DNA from: Candidatus Bathyarchaeia archaeon
GTDB taxonomy: Archaea; Thermoproteota; Bathyarchaeia; 40CM-2-53-6; DTGE01
Length of the DNA stretch: 48,290 nucleotides
Direction: 5' to 3'
Assembly (NCBI GenBank): GCA_038852285.1
Contig: JAWCKG010000009.1
Span: forward strand, 1 to 48,290
In this document: in pieces, positions 26,076-36,023 of the stretch
Position numbering within the stretch: the first letter of the stretch is position 1
How the letters are laid out: every line of letters begins with the position of its first letter
Program-made: the position numbers and the translations under genes
The notes under the pieces: generated by a model
The model's database searches: none
Told to the model about the DNA's origin: nothing
What the model saw: the letters and a program-made list of their open reading frames with translations, nothing else

Positions 26076-26181
26076 TGGTGGACCGGGCGGGATTTGAACC
26101 CGCGGCTTTCCGGCTTCTTGGTTGTAGCTTGCAAACCGGACGTTCATCAGCCTTCCGTATGCCGAGCTGAACTACCGGCCC
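26076..26181 (-). tRNA. tRNA-Ala(UGC) with anticodon-loop intron and an oversized D-loop
   Basis: The minus strand folds as a tRNA. Acceptor GGGCCGG/CCGGTCC includes the G3-U70 pair diagnostic for alanine; discriminator A and an encoded CCA are present. The anticodon stem is TCCGG/CCGGA with loop TTTGCA (anticodon UGC), and the T arm is GCGGG-TTCAAAT-CCCGC. A 15-nt intron (GCTACAACCAAGAAG or one base earlier) sits at the canonical 37/38 site. The D stem GTTC/GAAC encloses 23 nt, 12-13 more than normal, which suggests a second, noncanonical intron (about CGGAAGGCTGAT). Confidence 0.9.
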
Positions 26182-26272
26182 TCTTTTGACTTAGCTGTCC
26201 TTCGCTTAAATTTTACCATTTTTGAGTAAAATTCATATCTTCCATAAGCTGGTTTTAAGGTTGCTGGTCGTG

Positions 26273-26400
26273 GCCGCCGTAACGTAGCTTGGTTAGCGTA
26301 CAGGCCTGAGGGGTGATTAGCCTCGGCCAATGGAGCCTGGAGAGCCCTCGGCTGTCGTCGAGGTTCGGGTAGAGGCCGGGTTCAAATCCCGGCGGCGGCC
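26273..26400 (+). tRNA. Intron-containing class II tRNA, probably tRNA-Leu(GAG)
   Basis: Acceptor GCCGCCG/CGGCGGC, T8-A9, a 3-bp D stem (ACG/CGT) as in class II tRNAs, anticodon stem CAGGC/GCCTG and T arm CCGGG-TTCAAAT-CCCGG. The anticodon loop begins CTGAGG, giving GAG after U33. An intron of about 22 nt (GGTGATTAGC... to ...AATGG) follows position 37. The variable region is about 36 nt, against about 15 for archaeal Leu, with a CTCG/CGAG hairpin inside, so a second insertion is likely. The discriminator is C and no CCA is encoded; C73 is odd for Leu. A G just before position 1 could pair with it, as in tRNA-His, but no GUG anticodon fits. Confidence 0.65.
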
Positions 26401-26485
26401 CTCAGCTACCTCGAAGCTGATACGGCTTAGGTTTACTGGGTTTCATCATTTACACGCCACGTTATCCGAGGCCTCCTCTCCGTGA

Positions 26486-27553
<1,068 letters not shown>

Positions 27554-27564
27554 GGGGGTGTCCG

Positions 27565-28785
27565 TTGAACGGGTTTCTAACCCTAGACGACGTGGACGTG
27601 AAGTCAAAGGTCACATTGGTAAGGGTTGACTTAAATGTTCCCTATGACGCTCAAACAGGTCTGATACAGGAAAGCGAACGCGTCAAGGCTCACGCCGAAA
27701 CGATAAGGGAGTTGTCCGATAAAGGCGCCAGGGTTGTCGTGTTAGCTCATCAGGGTAGGAGGGGAGACCCTGACTTTATACATCTAAGCCAACACGCCGA
27801 GCTTCTCAGCAAGCATGTGGGTAAACCCGTCGCCTACGTCGACGACGTGGTAGGGGAGAAGGCTGTTCAAGCCATTAAAAGACTGAGGGACGGAGATATA
27901 CTTCTTTTAGACAACGTTAGGATCTTAGAAGATGAAACCGTTGAGAAAACCGTTGAAGAGCATGGTGAAAGCCTCATAGTGAAGGCGCTCGCGCCGTTGG
28001 CCGATCTGTTCGTAAACGACGCATTCTCAGCCGCCCATAGGTCTCACGCGTCGATCGTAGGCTTCACCGTGAAGTTGCCCTCAGTTGCTGGGAGGGTGAT
28101 GGAGCGGGAGGTCAAGTCCTGTGAAAGGGCGTTGACCCCGGAGAGGCCGAACATATTCGTGTTAGGCGGCGCCAAACCTGATGATTGCGTGAAGATCATG
28201 GCGCACATGCTGGATAAGGGTGTTTTAGATGAAGCGTTAACCTGCGGCCTTTTAGGCCAGCTTTGCCTCAAAGCAGAAGGGGTAGACTTGGGTGAAGCAA
28301 GCACCGGGCTTCTCGAGAGAAGAAGGGTCTTAAACCTTATTCCAACCCTGCAGACCCTACGAAACAGGTATGGTGATCAAGTTGTATGCCCATTGGACGT
28401 GGCTGAAGAGGTGGGTGGAAGACGGGTTGAAAGGGCCTTGGAAGAATTGCCCTGTGAAGGGTTAATCATGGATATAGGCGGTAAAACCGTTGAGCGATAT
28501 AGGAGAAGCTTAAAACGCGCCAGAACGATCGTTGTGAAGGGGCCGGCGGGCGTCTACGAGAAAAAAGGCTTCGAGGTGGGGACCCGCATGCTACTGGAGG
28601 AGGTGAGGAAATCCGGTGCGTACACGCTGATCGGTGGAGGCGACACTTCAGTCGCCTTGTCAACGTTGGGATTTAAACCCGAGGACTTCTCCTATGTAAG
28701 CTTGGCTGGAGGCGCCTTAATCACATACCTGTCCGGTGAAGACATGCCCGGGGTGAGGGCTCTAAAGGACTCGGCTAAACGTTGA
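27565..28785 (+). CDS. pgk: Phosphoglycerate kinase (archaeal type)
   Basis: 406 residues. N-terminal VRVDLNVPY (substrate side), VVVLAHQGRRGDPDF, LFVNDAFSAAHRSHAS, then the nucleotide side with FVLGGAKPDDC and the C-terminal GGGDTSVAL...FSYVSLAGGALITYL. The LAHQGRRGDPDF form is archaeal rather than bacterial. The start is a TTG 11 nt after gap with a G-rich ribosome-binding site. It catalyses ATP formation from 1,3-bisphosphoglycerate, reversibly. Confidence 0.96.
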   Translation: MNGFLTLDDVDVKSKVTLVRVDLNVPYDAQTGLIQESERVKAHAETIRELSDKGARVVVLAHQGRRGDPDFIHLSQHAELLSKHVGKPVAYVDDVVGEKAVQAIKRLRDGDILLLDNVRILEDETVEKTVEEHGESLIVKALAPLADLFVNDAFSAAHRSHASIVGFTVKLPSVAGRVMEREVKSCERALTPERPNIFVLGGAKPDDCVKIMAHMLDKGVLDEALTCGLLGQLCLKAEGVDLGEASTGLLERRRVLNLIPTLQTLRNRYGDQVVCPLDVAEEVGGRRVERALEELPCEGLIMDIGGKTVERYRRSLKRARTIVVKGPAGVYEKKGFEVGTRMLLEEVRKSGAYTLIGGGDTSVALSTLGFKPEDFSYVSLAGGALITYLSGEDMPGVRALKDSAKR

Positions 28786-28795
28786 GGCTTAGCCG

Positions 28796-30913
28796 TTAAG
28801 TCCCCTGGCATAGGGTTGTTGGGCATCCACCCGAGTATTCAGGCTCGGCGCTCACATATTCCCTGGCCTCGCCTAATCCTCCCCCGATCATCGATCCTAT
28901 GTACAGAACCTGCTCCCTTTTACTACCATACCTGTATACCGTTATGCCCTTGCATCCCAGCTCGTAAGCCAGCAGAAACGCTTTTCGAACCTGGTCTACG
29001 GTCGCGTCGTGGGGGAAGTTTATAGTCTTGGAAACAGCGTTATCCGTGTACTTCTGGAAAGCCGCTTGGATGCGTATATGCCATTCAGGGCTGATGTCTA
29101 GGGCGGTGACGAATGTTCTTCTAACGCTTTCCGGTATCTCCACGAAGTCCTGTACTGAGCCTTTCTTAGCGATGTTCATCATTAAATCCTCGCTGTAGAA
29201 TCCCTCTTTCTTAGCGATCTCTTCGAACAGCGGGTTCACCTCCAGAAGCCTGGTTCCCTCCATGACGTTTCTGACGAAGCTTACGGCGAACAACGGCTCT
29301 ATACCGCTTGTGGTTCCGGCGATGATGCTGATGGTTCCGGTGGGAGCTATGGTTGTTACAGTGGCGTTTCTCATCGCCTTGTACCCCTTCTTCTCCCATA
29401 TGCTGCCCTTAAAGTTGGGGAAGGATCCTCGCTTGAGGCCTAGTTCAACCGAGGTCTTTCTAGCTTCTTTTGAGATGAAGCGCATAAGCCTTTCAGCGAC
29501 TTGAACTGCTTGCTCGGAGTCGTATGGAATGCCAAGCTTGATGAGGGCTTCAGCGAACCCCATAACCCCTAACCCTATTTTACGGTTTCCCAAGGTCTTC
29601 TTCTCAATCTGCTTCAACGGGTACTGGTTGGCATCTATGACGTTGTCCAGGAAGTGAACGGCGGTTTTAACGGTTTTTCTCAGCTTCTCAAAGTTGATTT
29701 TACCGTCTTCAACCATTTTAGCCAGGTTTATCGATCCTAGGTTACATGACTCGAAGGGCAGTAGGGGTTGCTCGCCGCATGGATTGGTGCTCTCCACCTC
29801 CCCTAAAAGCGGGGTTGGATTGGCCTTGTTAACTCGATCGATGAAAACGACACCTGGATCCCCTGTCTTCCAAGCCATGGTTACGATTAAGTCGAATACA
29901 TCGGAGGCCTTAAGCCTTCTCACCTCCATGTTGGTTCTAGGGTTGATGAGTGAGTATTCTTCGTCTTTTTCAACAGCCTTCATAAACTCGTCGGTGACGG
30001 CTACGGATAGGTTGAAGTTCGATAGGAAGCCTTCCCTGGTTTTGGCCGTTATAAACTCCATTATATCGGGGTGATCAACCCTGAGGATTCCCATGTTGGC
30101 CCCTCTCCTCCTTCCACCCTGCTTAATCACATCCGTGGCTGTGTCGAAAACCCTCATGAAAGAAACGGGGCCGGACGCTATGCCTTTCGTAGATTTAACC
30201 AAGTCTCCCTTGGGCCTAAGCCTGGAGAAGGAGAACCCTGTTCCACCGCCGCTCTTATGAACCAACGCCATATACTTTAACGCGTCGAATATGCTTTCCA
30301 TCGAATCCTCAACCGGTATGACGAAGCATGCTGAGAGTTGCCCGATATCGGTTCCAGCGTTCATCAAGGTGGGGGAGTTCGGTAGAAACTCAAGGTTGGC
30401 CATGACGTTGTAGAACTCCTCCTCCACCGCTTTCACGTCGGCTTCAGGGTCGTATCGCCGATCAACCGCAGCGATGGCTTTAGCCACCCTCCTAAACATC
30501 TGGGCGGGGGTCTCAACAACCCTGCCCTCCTCGTCCTTCAGCAAATATCTTCTCTCAAGGACGCTGACGGCGTTGAGCGAAAGCTTAAGCTCATCCTTAA
30601 CCCCTATAAAGGACTTTACCCTTCTGATCTCAGCCCTCTTCTCACGGTAGAGGATGTAGGCCTTCGCCACATCGGCGTATCCTTCATCTATGAGCACTTC
30701 CTCGACAATGTCTTGAACGTCCTCAACGCCAGGGATTTGCTCCTTAAACCTTTCCGAAAGGAGTTGAACAACCTTATCCGTAAGCCTTGAGACGACGCCT
30801 TCGTCACCGCCTTTAACCGCCGCGAAGGCCTTTCTGATAGCGTTCGTGATCTTATCGGGCTCGAAGTCTACTATTCGACCATCCCTTTTCTGAATCTTCT
30901 TAACGGTAAACAT
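28796..30913 (-). CDS. nrdJ: Ribonucleoside-diphosphate reductase, adenosylcobalamin-dependent (class II)
   Basis: 705 residues. An N-terminal ATP-cone ([20 protein letters not shown], residues 3-90) is followed by the ten-stranded barrel, with [20 protein letters not shown], the radical-site [20 protein letters not shown], and [20 protein letters not shown]. The C-terminal tail ends with a cysteine pair ([11 protein letters not shown]) that re-reduces the active site. The lack of a neighbouring small subunit or activase supports the B12-dependent, oxygen-indifferent class II. It makes deoxynucleotides for DNA synthesis and repair; the next genes on the same strand are DNA-repair genes. Confidence 0.93.
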   Translation of the reverse strand: MFTVKKIQKRDGRIVDFEPDKITNAIRKAFAAVKGGDEGVVSRLTDKVVQLLSERFKEQIPGVEDVQDIVEEVLIDEGYADVAKAYILYREKRAEIRRVKSFIGVKDELKLSLNAVSVLERRYLLKDEEGRVVETPAQMFRRVAKAIAAVDRRYDPEADVKAVEEEFYNVMANLEFLPNSPTLMNAGTDIGQLSACFVIPVEDSMESIFDALKYMALVHKSGGGTGFSFSRLRPKGDLVKSTKGIASGPVSFMRVFDTATDVIKQGGRRRGANMGILRVDHPDIMEFITAKTREGFLSNFNLSVAVTDEFMKAVEKDEEYSLINPRTNMEVRRLKASDVFDLIVTMAWKTGDPGVVFIDRVNKANPTPLLGEVESTNPCGEQPLLPFESCNLGSINLAKMVEDGKINFEKLRKTVKTAVHFLDNVIDANQYPLKQIEKKTLGNRKIGLGVMGFAEALIKLGIPYDSEQAVQVAERLMRFISKEARKTSVELGLKRGSFPNFKGSIWEKKGYKAMRNATVTTIAPTGTISIIAGTTSGIEPLFAVSFVRNVMEGTRLLEVNPLFEEIAKKEGFYSEDLMMNIAKKGSVQDFVEIPESVRRTFVTALDISPEWHIRIQAAFQKYTDNAVSKTINFPHDATVDQVRKAFLLAYELGCKGITVYRYGSKREQVLYIGSMIGGGLGEAREYVSAEPEYSGGCPTTLCQGT

Positions 30914-30972
30914 CCCGGTTACTTTACCTCCGTGAACGTAATGGTTATCGGATGGGAATGTGCTTTTGGAAT

Positions 30973-31824
30973 TTAAAAGCTTTCTAGTACTGTTTGGCGG
31001 ATGGGTTTGGGTTTAGGCTTAAAGGTAGGCTTTACAGCCACCTCCCGCTCTACGGCTAACTCTTCGAGCGACGCTTTAACCCTCCTCCAGTATCCTTCGT
31101 CATTAAGCTTACGTAGAATCTCGGTTGTGTATAAATTCAGCTTCAACAGCGGCCGTCTCATCCTGTCCATGACTCCCCTCTTAAGGTTTAACCGATCGTA
31201 GAGAACTTCGCCGCCGGATTTCTCCGCTAGGTTAACGATTTCAATCATAGTTTTCCGGTCATCGTTCACCATGGGGATGATGGGACCGTAAAATATCCAT
31301 GTTTTAAACCCCTTTTCAAACGCCTTCATCAAACCCTCCCTTCTCGCCCCCGGCCTAGGGGCGTTGGGCTCCAATAAACTCGCGAGGCGGTCATCCATCG
31401 TTGTTATGGTAAACCCTATATCAACGGTTCCAGGATCCATTAACGGTAGATCCCTGACGACAAGATCCGATTTCGTTTGAATCGAAACGTGGAGCCTCGC
31501 CTCGGAGAGCAATTCCAAGCAGCCTCTGGTCAACCGCAGTTTCTGCTCAACCGGCTGGTATGGATCCGTAACCGTGCCGAGGCCGACGATGCCTGGCTTC
31601 ACCTCTTTAAGGTCTGTTTTAAGGGCTTCAAGCAGGTTCTCCTTTACGTCGACGAAGCTGCCCCAGCTTCTATCCCAGATCCTGAGAGTGGAGGGAGCGT
31701 AGCAGTATCGGCATCCATGTTGGCAGCCGATGTAAGGGTTTAAAGCGTAGTCTAAGCCAGGTAGTCCGCTCCTGTTTAAGGCTCTGCGACACTTCACCCA
31801 AGTCACAAGCGCTTGGTCATCCAT
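30973..31824 (-). CDS. SplB-like radical SAM protein with C-terminal PCNA-interaction-like motif
   Basis: 283 residues of the radical SAM superfamily, COG1533-like (spore photoproduct lyase/DNA repair photolyase relatives). It has the cluster-binding CxxxCxxC at Cys34/38/41 (GCQHGCRYCYAP), GLGTVTDPYQPVEQK, RLHVSIQTKS and the later barrel strands. The last seven residues, QTVLESF (277-283), fit the PIP-box pattern Q-x-x-hydrophobic-x-x-aromatic that binds the sliding clamp PCNA. The frame overlaps nreA by 8 nt, so they are one operon. A role in DNA damage repair is inferred from family and context; the lesion is unknown. Confidence 0.85.
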   Translation of the reverse strand: MDDQALVTWVKCRRALNRSGLPGLDYALNPYIGCQHGCRYCYAPSTLRIWDRSWGSFVDVKENLLEALKTDLKEVKPGIVGLGTVTDPYQPVEQKLRLTRGCLELLSEARLHVSIQTKSDLVVRDLPLMDPGTVDIGFTITTMDDRLASLLEPNAPRPGARREGLMKAFEKGFKTWIFYGPIIPMVNDDRKTMIEIVNLAEKSGGEVLYDRLNLKRGVMDRMRRPLLKLNLYTTEILRKLNDEGYWRRVKASLEELAVEREVAVKPTFKPKPKPIRQTVLESF

Positions 31825-33052
31825 TTCCCAGGAACCTTTCCAAACGAATCTGACCCCTTAAGTTTTTCAACAATTTGCTGGCCTGCGTCCACCTTTCCAA
31901 CGATATGGTAAGCTTGCTCATCGCGTACCTGACGGCGTCTAGGTGATTGTCGAAGACTTCGGGCTTCGTGTTCATTGTGGCCCTTAGGCTTTCTCTCACG
32001 TTCCAAACTCCTACAGGCAACGTGTACCCGGGGTGGATTTCCCTGAGGGCTAGGACGGAGGCCTGTCTCCTCTCCTTGACTAACGCTTCAGCGACGGCTA
32101 GACGGGCTGAGTAGTAGCAGCCTCCCACCTCGGCGTAGGTGGTTCTTCCCCAGTATCCTTCATAGTCTCCCATGAGCTCCGCTTGGCTTCCTGACATGTT
32201 CCATGTGGTGCCGGGAAACCAAGCTTCAATCCACTCGAACTCCCATCCTGATGGAGAAAGCAATACCACGTACCTGTTATCTAAATATTTGAAGTAGTGG
32301 ACTCTGTATTCATCGATTGTGGGGAAGCTTTTGATCTGGTTGATCAGTTTTTTAGAGACAGCGTCGTCTACGGCGGTGATGCTCCACCGTGTGGGAACAA
32401 GCTTTCTGTCGGGTCGAACGCCCAGCATGCCTACGCTGAGGCATCTCTGTATCTTCGTGACGGGTACACCGTCCAGGTAAAGCCTCCAGACGGCTTCTGA
32501 GGCCTTTAAATCCGGGTCATTGAAGGCCTTCTCAACCCTAAAGTCGGACTTTACGTTTCCCGTTTTAAAGTCAAGGAGTGGAGCTGATGGGCCGAAGGGT
32601 GGGGAAAACTCACTTAACACCATGACAGCACTTGGCCTCCTCTTAAAATGGGCCTCGGTGTCTACCGGTTCACAGGCCATGGCGAGCTCCTGTAAGCTGG
32701 ATATGAAGCGGTTTTCCTGCACCTTGAGAACATTCACCCTACTCTTCCCCCTCACCAAGGCGTATCTGAAATCCATAATCTCCTCGATGCTCCTACCCAT
32801 CCAGCGTTCAGGCTCATCCAGGATCGCCGTGTTCCCCTTCAAGGGAGGGATCATCGGGCCAACATACACCTTAGGATACCCCGCTCTGCCGACAAACACG
32901 GACGGAGGGGATGAGCCCTCGATCAGATTGGAGTCTAGTAAACCACGATACTTTGACGCGACGTTCAGCTTCAACAATAAGGGGCATATCAACCCTCCGC
33001 ACAGCATCTTCCCTCCCCTACATGAAAGGCAAAGAGACCTTTCAACACTCAT
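31817..33052 (-). CDS. nreA: DNA repair protein NreA
   Basis: 411 residues matching archaeal NreA. The N-terminal zinc finger has Cys8, Cys11, Cys18 and Cys23. The conserved block SVFVGRAGYPKVYVGPMIPP and the FSPPFGPSAPLLDF region follow, along with a C-terminal PIP box QIRLERFL (401-408). In Haloferax, NreA works with PCNA in repair of DNA damage such as mitomycin C lesions. The stop region overlaps the downstream radical SAM gene by 8 nt. FEN1 is transcribed divergently 249 bp away. Confidence 0.93.
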   Translation of the reverse strand: MSVERSLCLSCRGGKMLCGGLICPLLLKLNVASKYRGLLDSNLIEGSSPPSVFVGRAGYPKVYVGPMIPPLKGNTAILDEPERWMGRSIEEIMDFRYALVRGKSRVNVLKVQENRFISSLQELAMACEPVDTEAHFKRRPSAVMVLSEFSPPFGPSAPLLDFKTGNVKSDFRVEKAFNDPDLKASEAVWRLYLDGVPVTKIQRCLSVGMLGVRPDRKLVPTRWSITAVDDAVSKKLINQIKSFPTIDEYRVHYFKYLDNRYVVLLSPSGWEFEWIEAWFPGTTWNMSGSQAELMGDYEGYWGRTTYAEVGGCYYSARLAVAEALVKERRQASVLALREIHPGYTLPVGVWNVRESLRATMNTKPEVFDNHLDAVRYAMSKLTISLERWTQASKLLKNLRGQIRLERFLGNG

Positions 33053-33301
33053 GGCCCAGACGCCTCAGCCAACTAAGCCCATCCGCATAATGGGGTGAAA
33101 CCCTTGAAAACGCATTCCTAAATCTAAAGTAACGGAGGAGTTCAAGGATTTAAGCTGTGCTCCCCCTGCCCCTCACACCATAGCGGAGGAATTAATTGTT
33201 AAAACGGTTTAACCCATCAACCTGTTTAAACCAGAATTTACTAGAGGGGCGTTGAGGTTATTTATGGGAGTGAGCTCAAACTATATTGGTGTGTATCCCG
33301 T

Positions 33302-34330
33302 TTGGGTGTGGATTTAGCCGATATCGTATCTAGGCGTAAAGTTTCCTTAGAGGAGTTATCGGGTAAAAGCGTGGCCGTGGACGGTTACAACGCGCTGTAC
33401 CAGTTCCTCTCCATCATCAGAGGCGTCGCCGGGGAGCCTTTGATGGATAGGTCTGGAAGGGTGACGAGTCATTTAAGCGGTCTATTCTACAGGACGGTTA
33501 ACTTGGTCGAGAAGGGGATCAAGCTGGTTTACGTGTTCGATGGAAAGCCTCCAGCCTTGAAGGAGGCCGAGTTAAAGTATAGGATGGCTGTTAAAGATGA
33601 GGCCGTTGTAAAGTATAAGGAGGCTTTAAGAAGGGGCGAGTTGGATGAGGCTCGAAAATATGCTCAGATGACTTCGAGGCTTAAAGACGAAATGGTGGAG
33701 GACGCTAAAAGGTTGATTTCGCTCCTAGGCGTACCGTGGGTTCAAGCCCCCTCCGAGGGGGAGGCCCAAGCGGCTTACATGGCGTTTAAAGGAGATGTGT
33801 GGGCTGCTTCAAGTCAAGATTACGATTCCCTGTTGTTTAACGCTCCCAGGTTGGTGAGAAACCTCACGTTAACGGGTAGAAGGAAGCTGCCTGGAAAGAA
33901 CATATATGTTGAAGTGGAGCCTGAGATCGTTGAGCTCAATCAGGTTTTAGATGAGCTGGGAATCACAAGGGAACAGCTTGTCGACCTAGGCATCCTCATC
34001 GGCACGGATTTTAACCCTGAAGGCGTGAAGGGCCTGGGACCCAAAACGGCTTTGAAGCTTTTAAAGGAGTACAAGAGCATCGAGTCCATTCAAGCGAGCA
34101 GGCCTATGGATTTACCGTTCAACTTAGAGGAGATTCGAAGCATATTCCTACGCCCAGAAGTGACGGATGATTACAGGCTTGAGTGGACGCCTCCGCGATC
34201 AGAGGAGGTCGTGAAATTCCTATGCGGTGAAAGGGACTTCAACGAGTCCAGGGTGAGAAACGCGTTAACCCGGTTGGCGGACGCGTGGAAACGGGTGAAG
34301 GAGAAGAGAACCCTGGAATCCTACTTCTAA
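33302..34330 (+). CDS. fen1: Flap endonuclease 1
   Basis: 342 residues from a TTG start giving MGVDLADIV, the expected N-terminus for FEN1. Active-site acids are in place: Asp27 (VAVDGYNAL), Asp80 (YVFDGKPP), the Glu pair in APSEGEAQAAYMA, QDYDSLLF, and GTDFNPEGVKGLGPKTAL (helix-hairpin-helix). It trims 5' flaps in Okazaki-fragment maturation and long-patch repair. The C-terminus KRTLESYF (335-342) is a PIP box in which the usual Gln is Lys. The stop overlaps the convergent pcm by 4 nt. Confidence 0.96.
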   Translation: MGVDLADIVSRRKVSLEELSGKSVAVDGYNALYQFLSIIRGVAGEPLMDRSGRVTSHLSGLFYRTVNLVEKGIKLVYVFDGKPPALKEAELKYRMAVKDEAVVKYKEALRRGELDEARKYAQMTSRLKDEMVEDAKRLISLLGVPWVQAPSEGEAQAAYMAFKGDVWAASSQDYDSLLFNAPRLVRNLTLTGRRKLPGKNIYVEVEPEIVELNQVLDELGITREQLVDLGILIGTDFNPEGVKGLGPKTALKLLKEYKSIESIQASRPMDLPFNLEEIRSIFLRPEVTDDYRLEWTPPRSEEVVKFLCGERDFNESRVRNALTRLADAWKRVKEKRTLESYF

Positions 34331-35016
34331 GAGCCGAAACCGTAGTCCCCCATTAATGGAACGAAAGCGCATCCGCCATGACTCCTCACCTTTACTCTAC
34401 CAGAGGCCTCTTTCCTCACCGTTAACAGCTCCTGAAAACCATATTGTCCGCCCACGGGCAAGACCAGCAGCCCACCCTCCTTCAGCTGCTCGATTAACGG
34501 TGGAGGAATCCTAGGCGCGGCCGCTGTGACCAGGATCCTATCGTAGGGAGCGGCGTCCGGATATCCCCTGGATCCGTCGCCTTGAATAACGGTTACCCTG
34601 CTTGAGTAGCTTGTTTCCCTCAGGTTTTTCTCAGCCATCTTCACCAGCTCGGGTAGGATCTCCACCGTGTAAACATGTCCCAGGTTTACTGCGTCCTTTG
34701 GCGCCACTATCTCAGCGATCGTCGCCGCGTGGTACCCGCTGCCAGCTCCAATCTCCAGAACCCTGTTTCCAACCTCAAGGCTCAATAACTCGTTCATCAT
34801 GGCCACCATATGTGGGGCGCTGATGGTTTTCCCATAGCCGATAGGCAGGGGAGTATCGACGTAGGATTGGCGCCTAAGCTCTGGAGGAACAAATTTCTCT
34901 CTGGGAACCCTCATCATGGCCCTTATAACTGGCTTCGACCTTAAAACCCCCTCAGCGATTAACCTCTCCACTAAGCTTTTTCTCTCAGTAAACATGTTAT
35001 CGGTCATCGAGTTCAA
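34327..35016 (-). CDS. pcm: Protein-L-isoaspartate O-methyltransferase
   Basis: 229 residues. PCMT family: VPREKFVPPELRRQSYVDTP, then GYGKTISAPHMVAMM (substrate loop), the SAM-binding VLEIGAGSGYHAATIAEIV, and DRILVTAAAP. It methylates isoaspartyl residues so that damaged proteins can be repaired. The longest frame starts only 25 bp from the divergent DUF371 start at 35042; internal ATG codons at 35007 or a little later are equally possible. It is convergent with fen1, overlapping by 4 nt. Confidence 0.94.
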   Translation of the reverse strand: MNSMTDNMFTERKSLVERLIAEGVLRSKPVIRAMMRVPREKFVPPELRRQSYVDTPLPIGYGKTISAPHMVAMMNELLSLEVGNRVLEIGAGSGYHAATIAEIVAPKDAVNLGHVYTVEILPELVKMAEKNLRETSYSSRVTVIQGDGSRGYPDAAPYDRILVTAAAPRIPPPLIEQLKEGGLLVLPVGGQYGFQELLTVRKEASGRVKVRSHGGCAFVPLMGDYGFGS

Positions 35017-35041
35017 GAGATACTGGAGGAGACAGGGGTTA

Positions 35042-35467
35042 ATGAGGGTTATGGATTATTTGGACGCCCGCGGCCACCCTTTGATCGTGGCCACTCATCC
35101 CACCACCTTTGAGGTTACGAAGAATAGTTGGTTGACGAGCCGAGGATCCTGCATCATAGGCGTGAAAGCTTCTAAGGCGGCGTTGGAGCTCTCAGAGGAT
35201 TTCAAAAGGATGGCTTCCATGGATGGGTCGAGAATTAAAGTAGTGTTGGAGGCGGATGGGGTGAAGGAGGAGGCTCATGGAGTGGGGTGCTCTAAACTTG
35301 GCTTTACGGATGGCGGGAGCCTGGTGGCCCGTAAAAGCGTTTATACTTGCGGGAGGACTTTAATGATTCGATCTGACAAAGCTGCGGCGGACCTCACAAG
35401 GTCGCTTATCTCAATGTTGAAGAGCTCCAGCGCGAGGCTGGAAATCGAGATCACAGTGGAGCTTTAA
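35042..35467 (+). CDS. DUF371 family protein
   Basis: About 141 residues from the ATG at 35042; the longer frame upstream is the antisense of pcm and is rejected. The DUF371 (COG2090) pattern is clear: DYLDARGHPLIVATHPTTFE, then SRGSCIIGVKASKAALELSEDFK, and SKLGFTDGGSLVARKSV. This small family is nearly confined to archaea and has no known function. It is divergent from pcm with a very short gap. Confidence 0.85.
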   Translation: MRVMDYLDARGHPLIVATHPTTFEVTKNSWLTSRGSCIIGVKASKAALELSEDFKRMASMDGSRIKVVLEADGVKEEAHGVGCSKLGFTDGGSLVARKSVYTCGRTLMIRSDKAAADLTRSLISMLKSSSARLEIEITVEL

Positions 35468-35551
35468 CCCGTTGAACACGGTAGTACTACATTCGATCAA
35501 TAAACCTTTATATTACGGTGAAAAGCTTCTTGGTGGAGGTTTCGGATAAGA

Positions 35552-35893
35552 ATGCCTTTCATAGGCCCCTGGGAAATCGCCCTAATAATAATCGTGGTGT
35601 TAATCATCTTTGGGCCGAAGAAGCTACCTGAGCTAGCGAAGTCCATCGGATCCGCTATAAGGCAGTACAAGCAGGCTACAGAAGGGTTTCTAGGCGAAAC
35701 GGAGACAACTTCACCTAAGGCTGTTGAATCCAAGGATGAGAGGCTGATTCTGCTGGAAACCGCTAAGAAGCTGGGAATCCAGACCGAGGGTAAAACGCCT
35801 GAAGAAATATCAGAGGAGATCGTGAAGAAAACGCAGACCAAGAGGACTAGGAGGACGAGGAAACCTGAGCAAGCGGGCGGAGAAGCTAGATAG
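35552..35893 (+). CDS. tatA: Sec-independent protein translocase TatA
   Basis: 113 residues. A short N-terminal membrane helix (IALIIIVVLIIFGP, residues 9-22) is followed by the TatA hinge FGPKKLPELAKSIGSAIRQYK and an amphipathic helix, then a charged, Lys/Arg-rich tail. TatA oligomers form the pore that moves folded proteins. tatC follows 121 bp downstream, giving a minimal archaeal TatAC system. Folded cofactor proteins such as Fe-S or Mo enzymes are typical passengers. Confidence 0.93.
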   Translation: MPFIGPWEIALIIIVVLIIFGPKKLPELAKSIGSAIRQYKQATEGFLGETETTSPKAVESKDERLILLETAKKLGIQTEGKTPEEISEEIVKKTQTKRTRRTRKPEQAGGEAR

Positions 35894-36023
35894 ACCCGAC
35901 TCGGGGATGTAAACGCTCATCGAGGCGCGTCGAGTTTTAAGGAACGTCGAAAACCGCGGGCGGCGTCAAAGCCAGTTAACTTGACCGTTAACCCGGCTTA
36001 GAGCTCAAAGGAGATTGTACGCT

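Noticed and set aside
28796-30913. Intein in the ribonucleotide reductase
   Set aside because: The length and motif spacing are those of a continuous class II enzyme; no splicing or endonuclease motifs are present.
34916-35041. N-terminal extension of the DUF371 frame
   Set aside because: It is antisense to the start of pcm and precedes the conserved family start at 35042.
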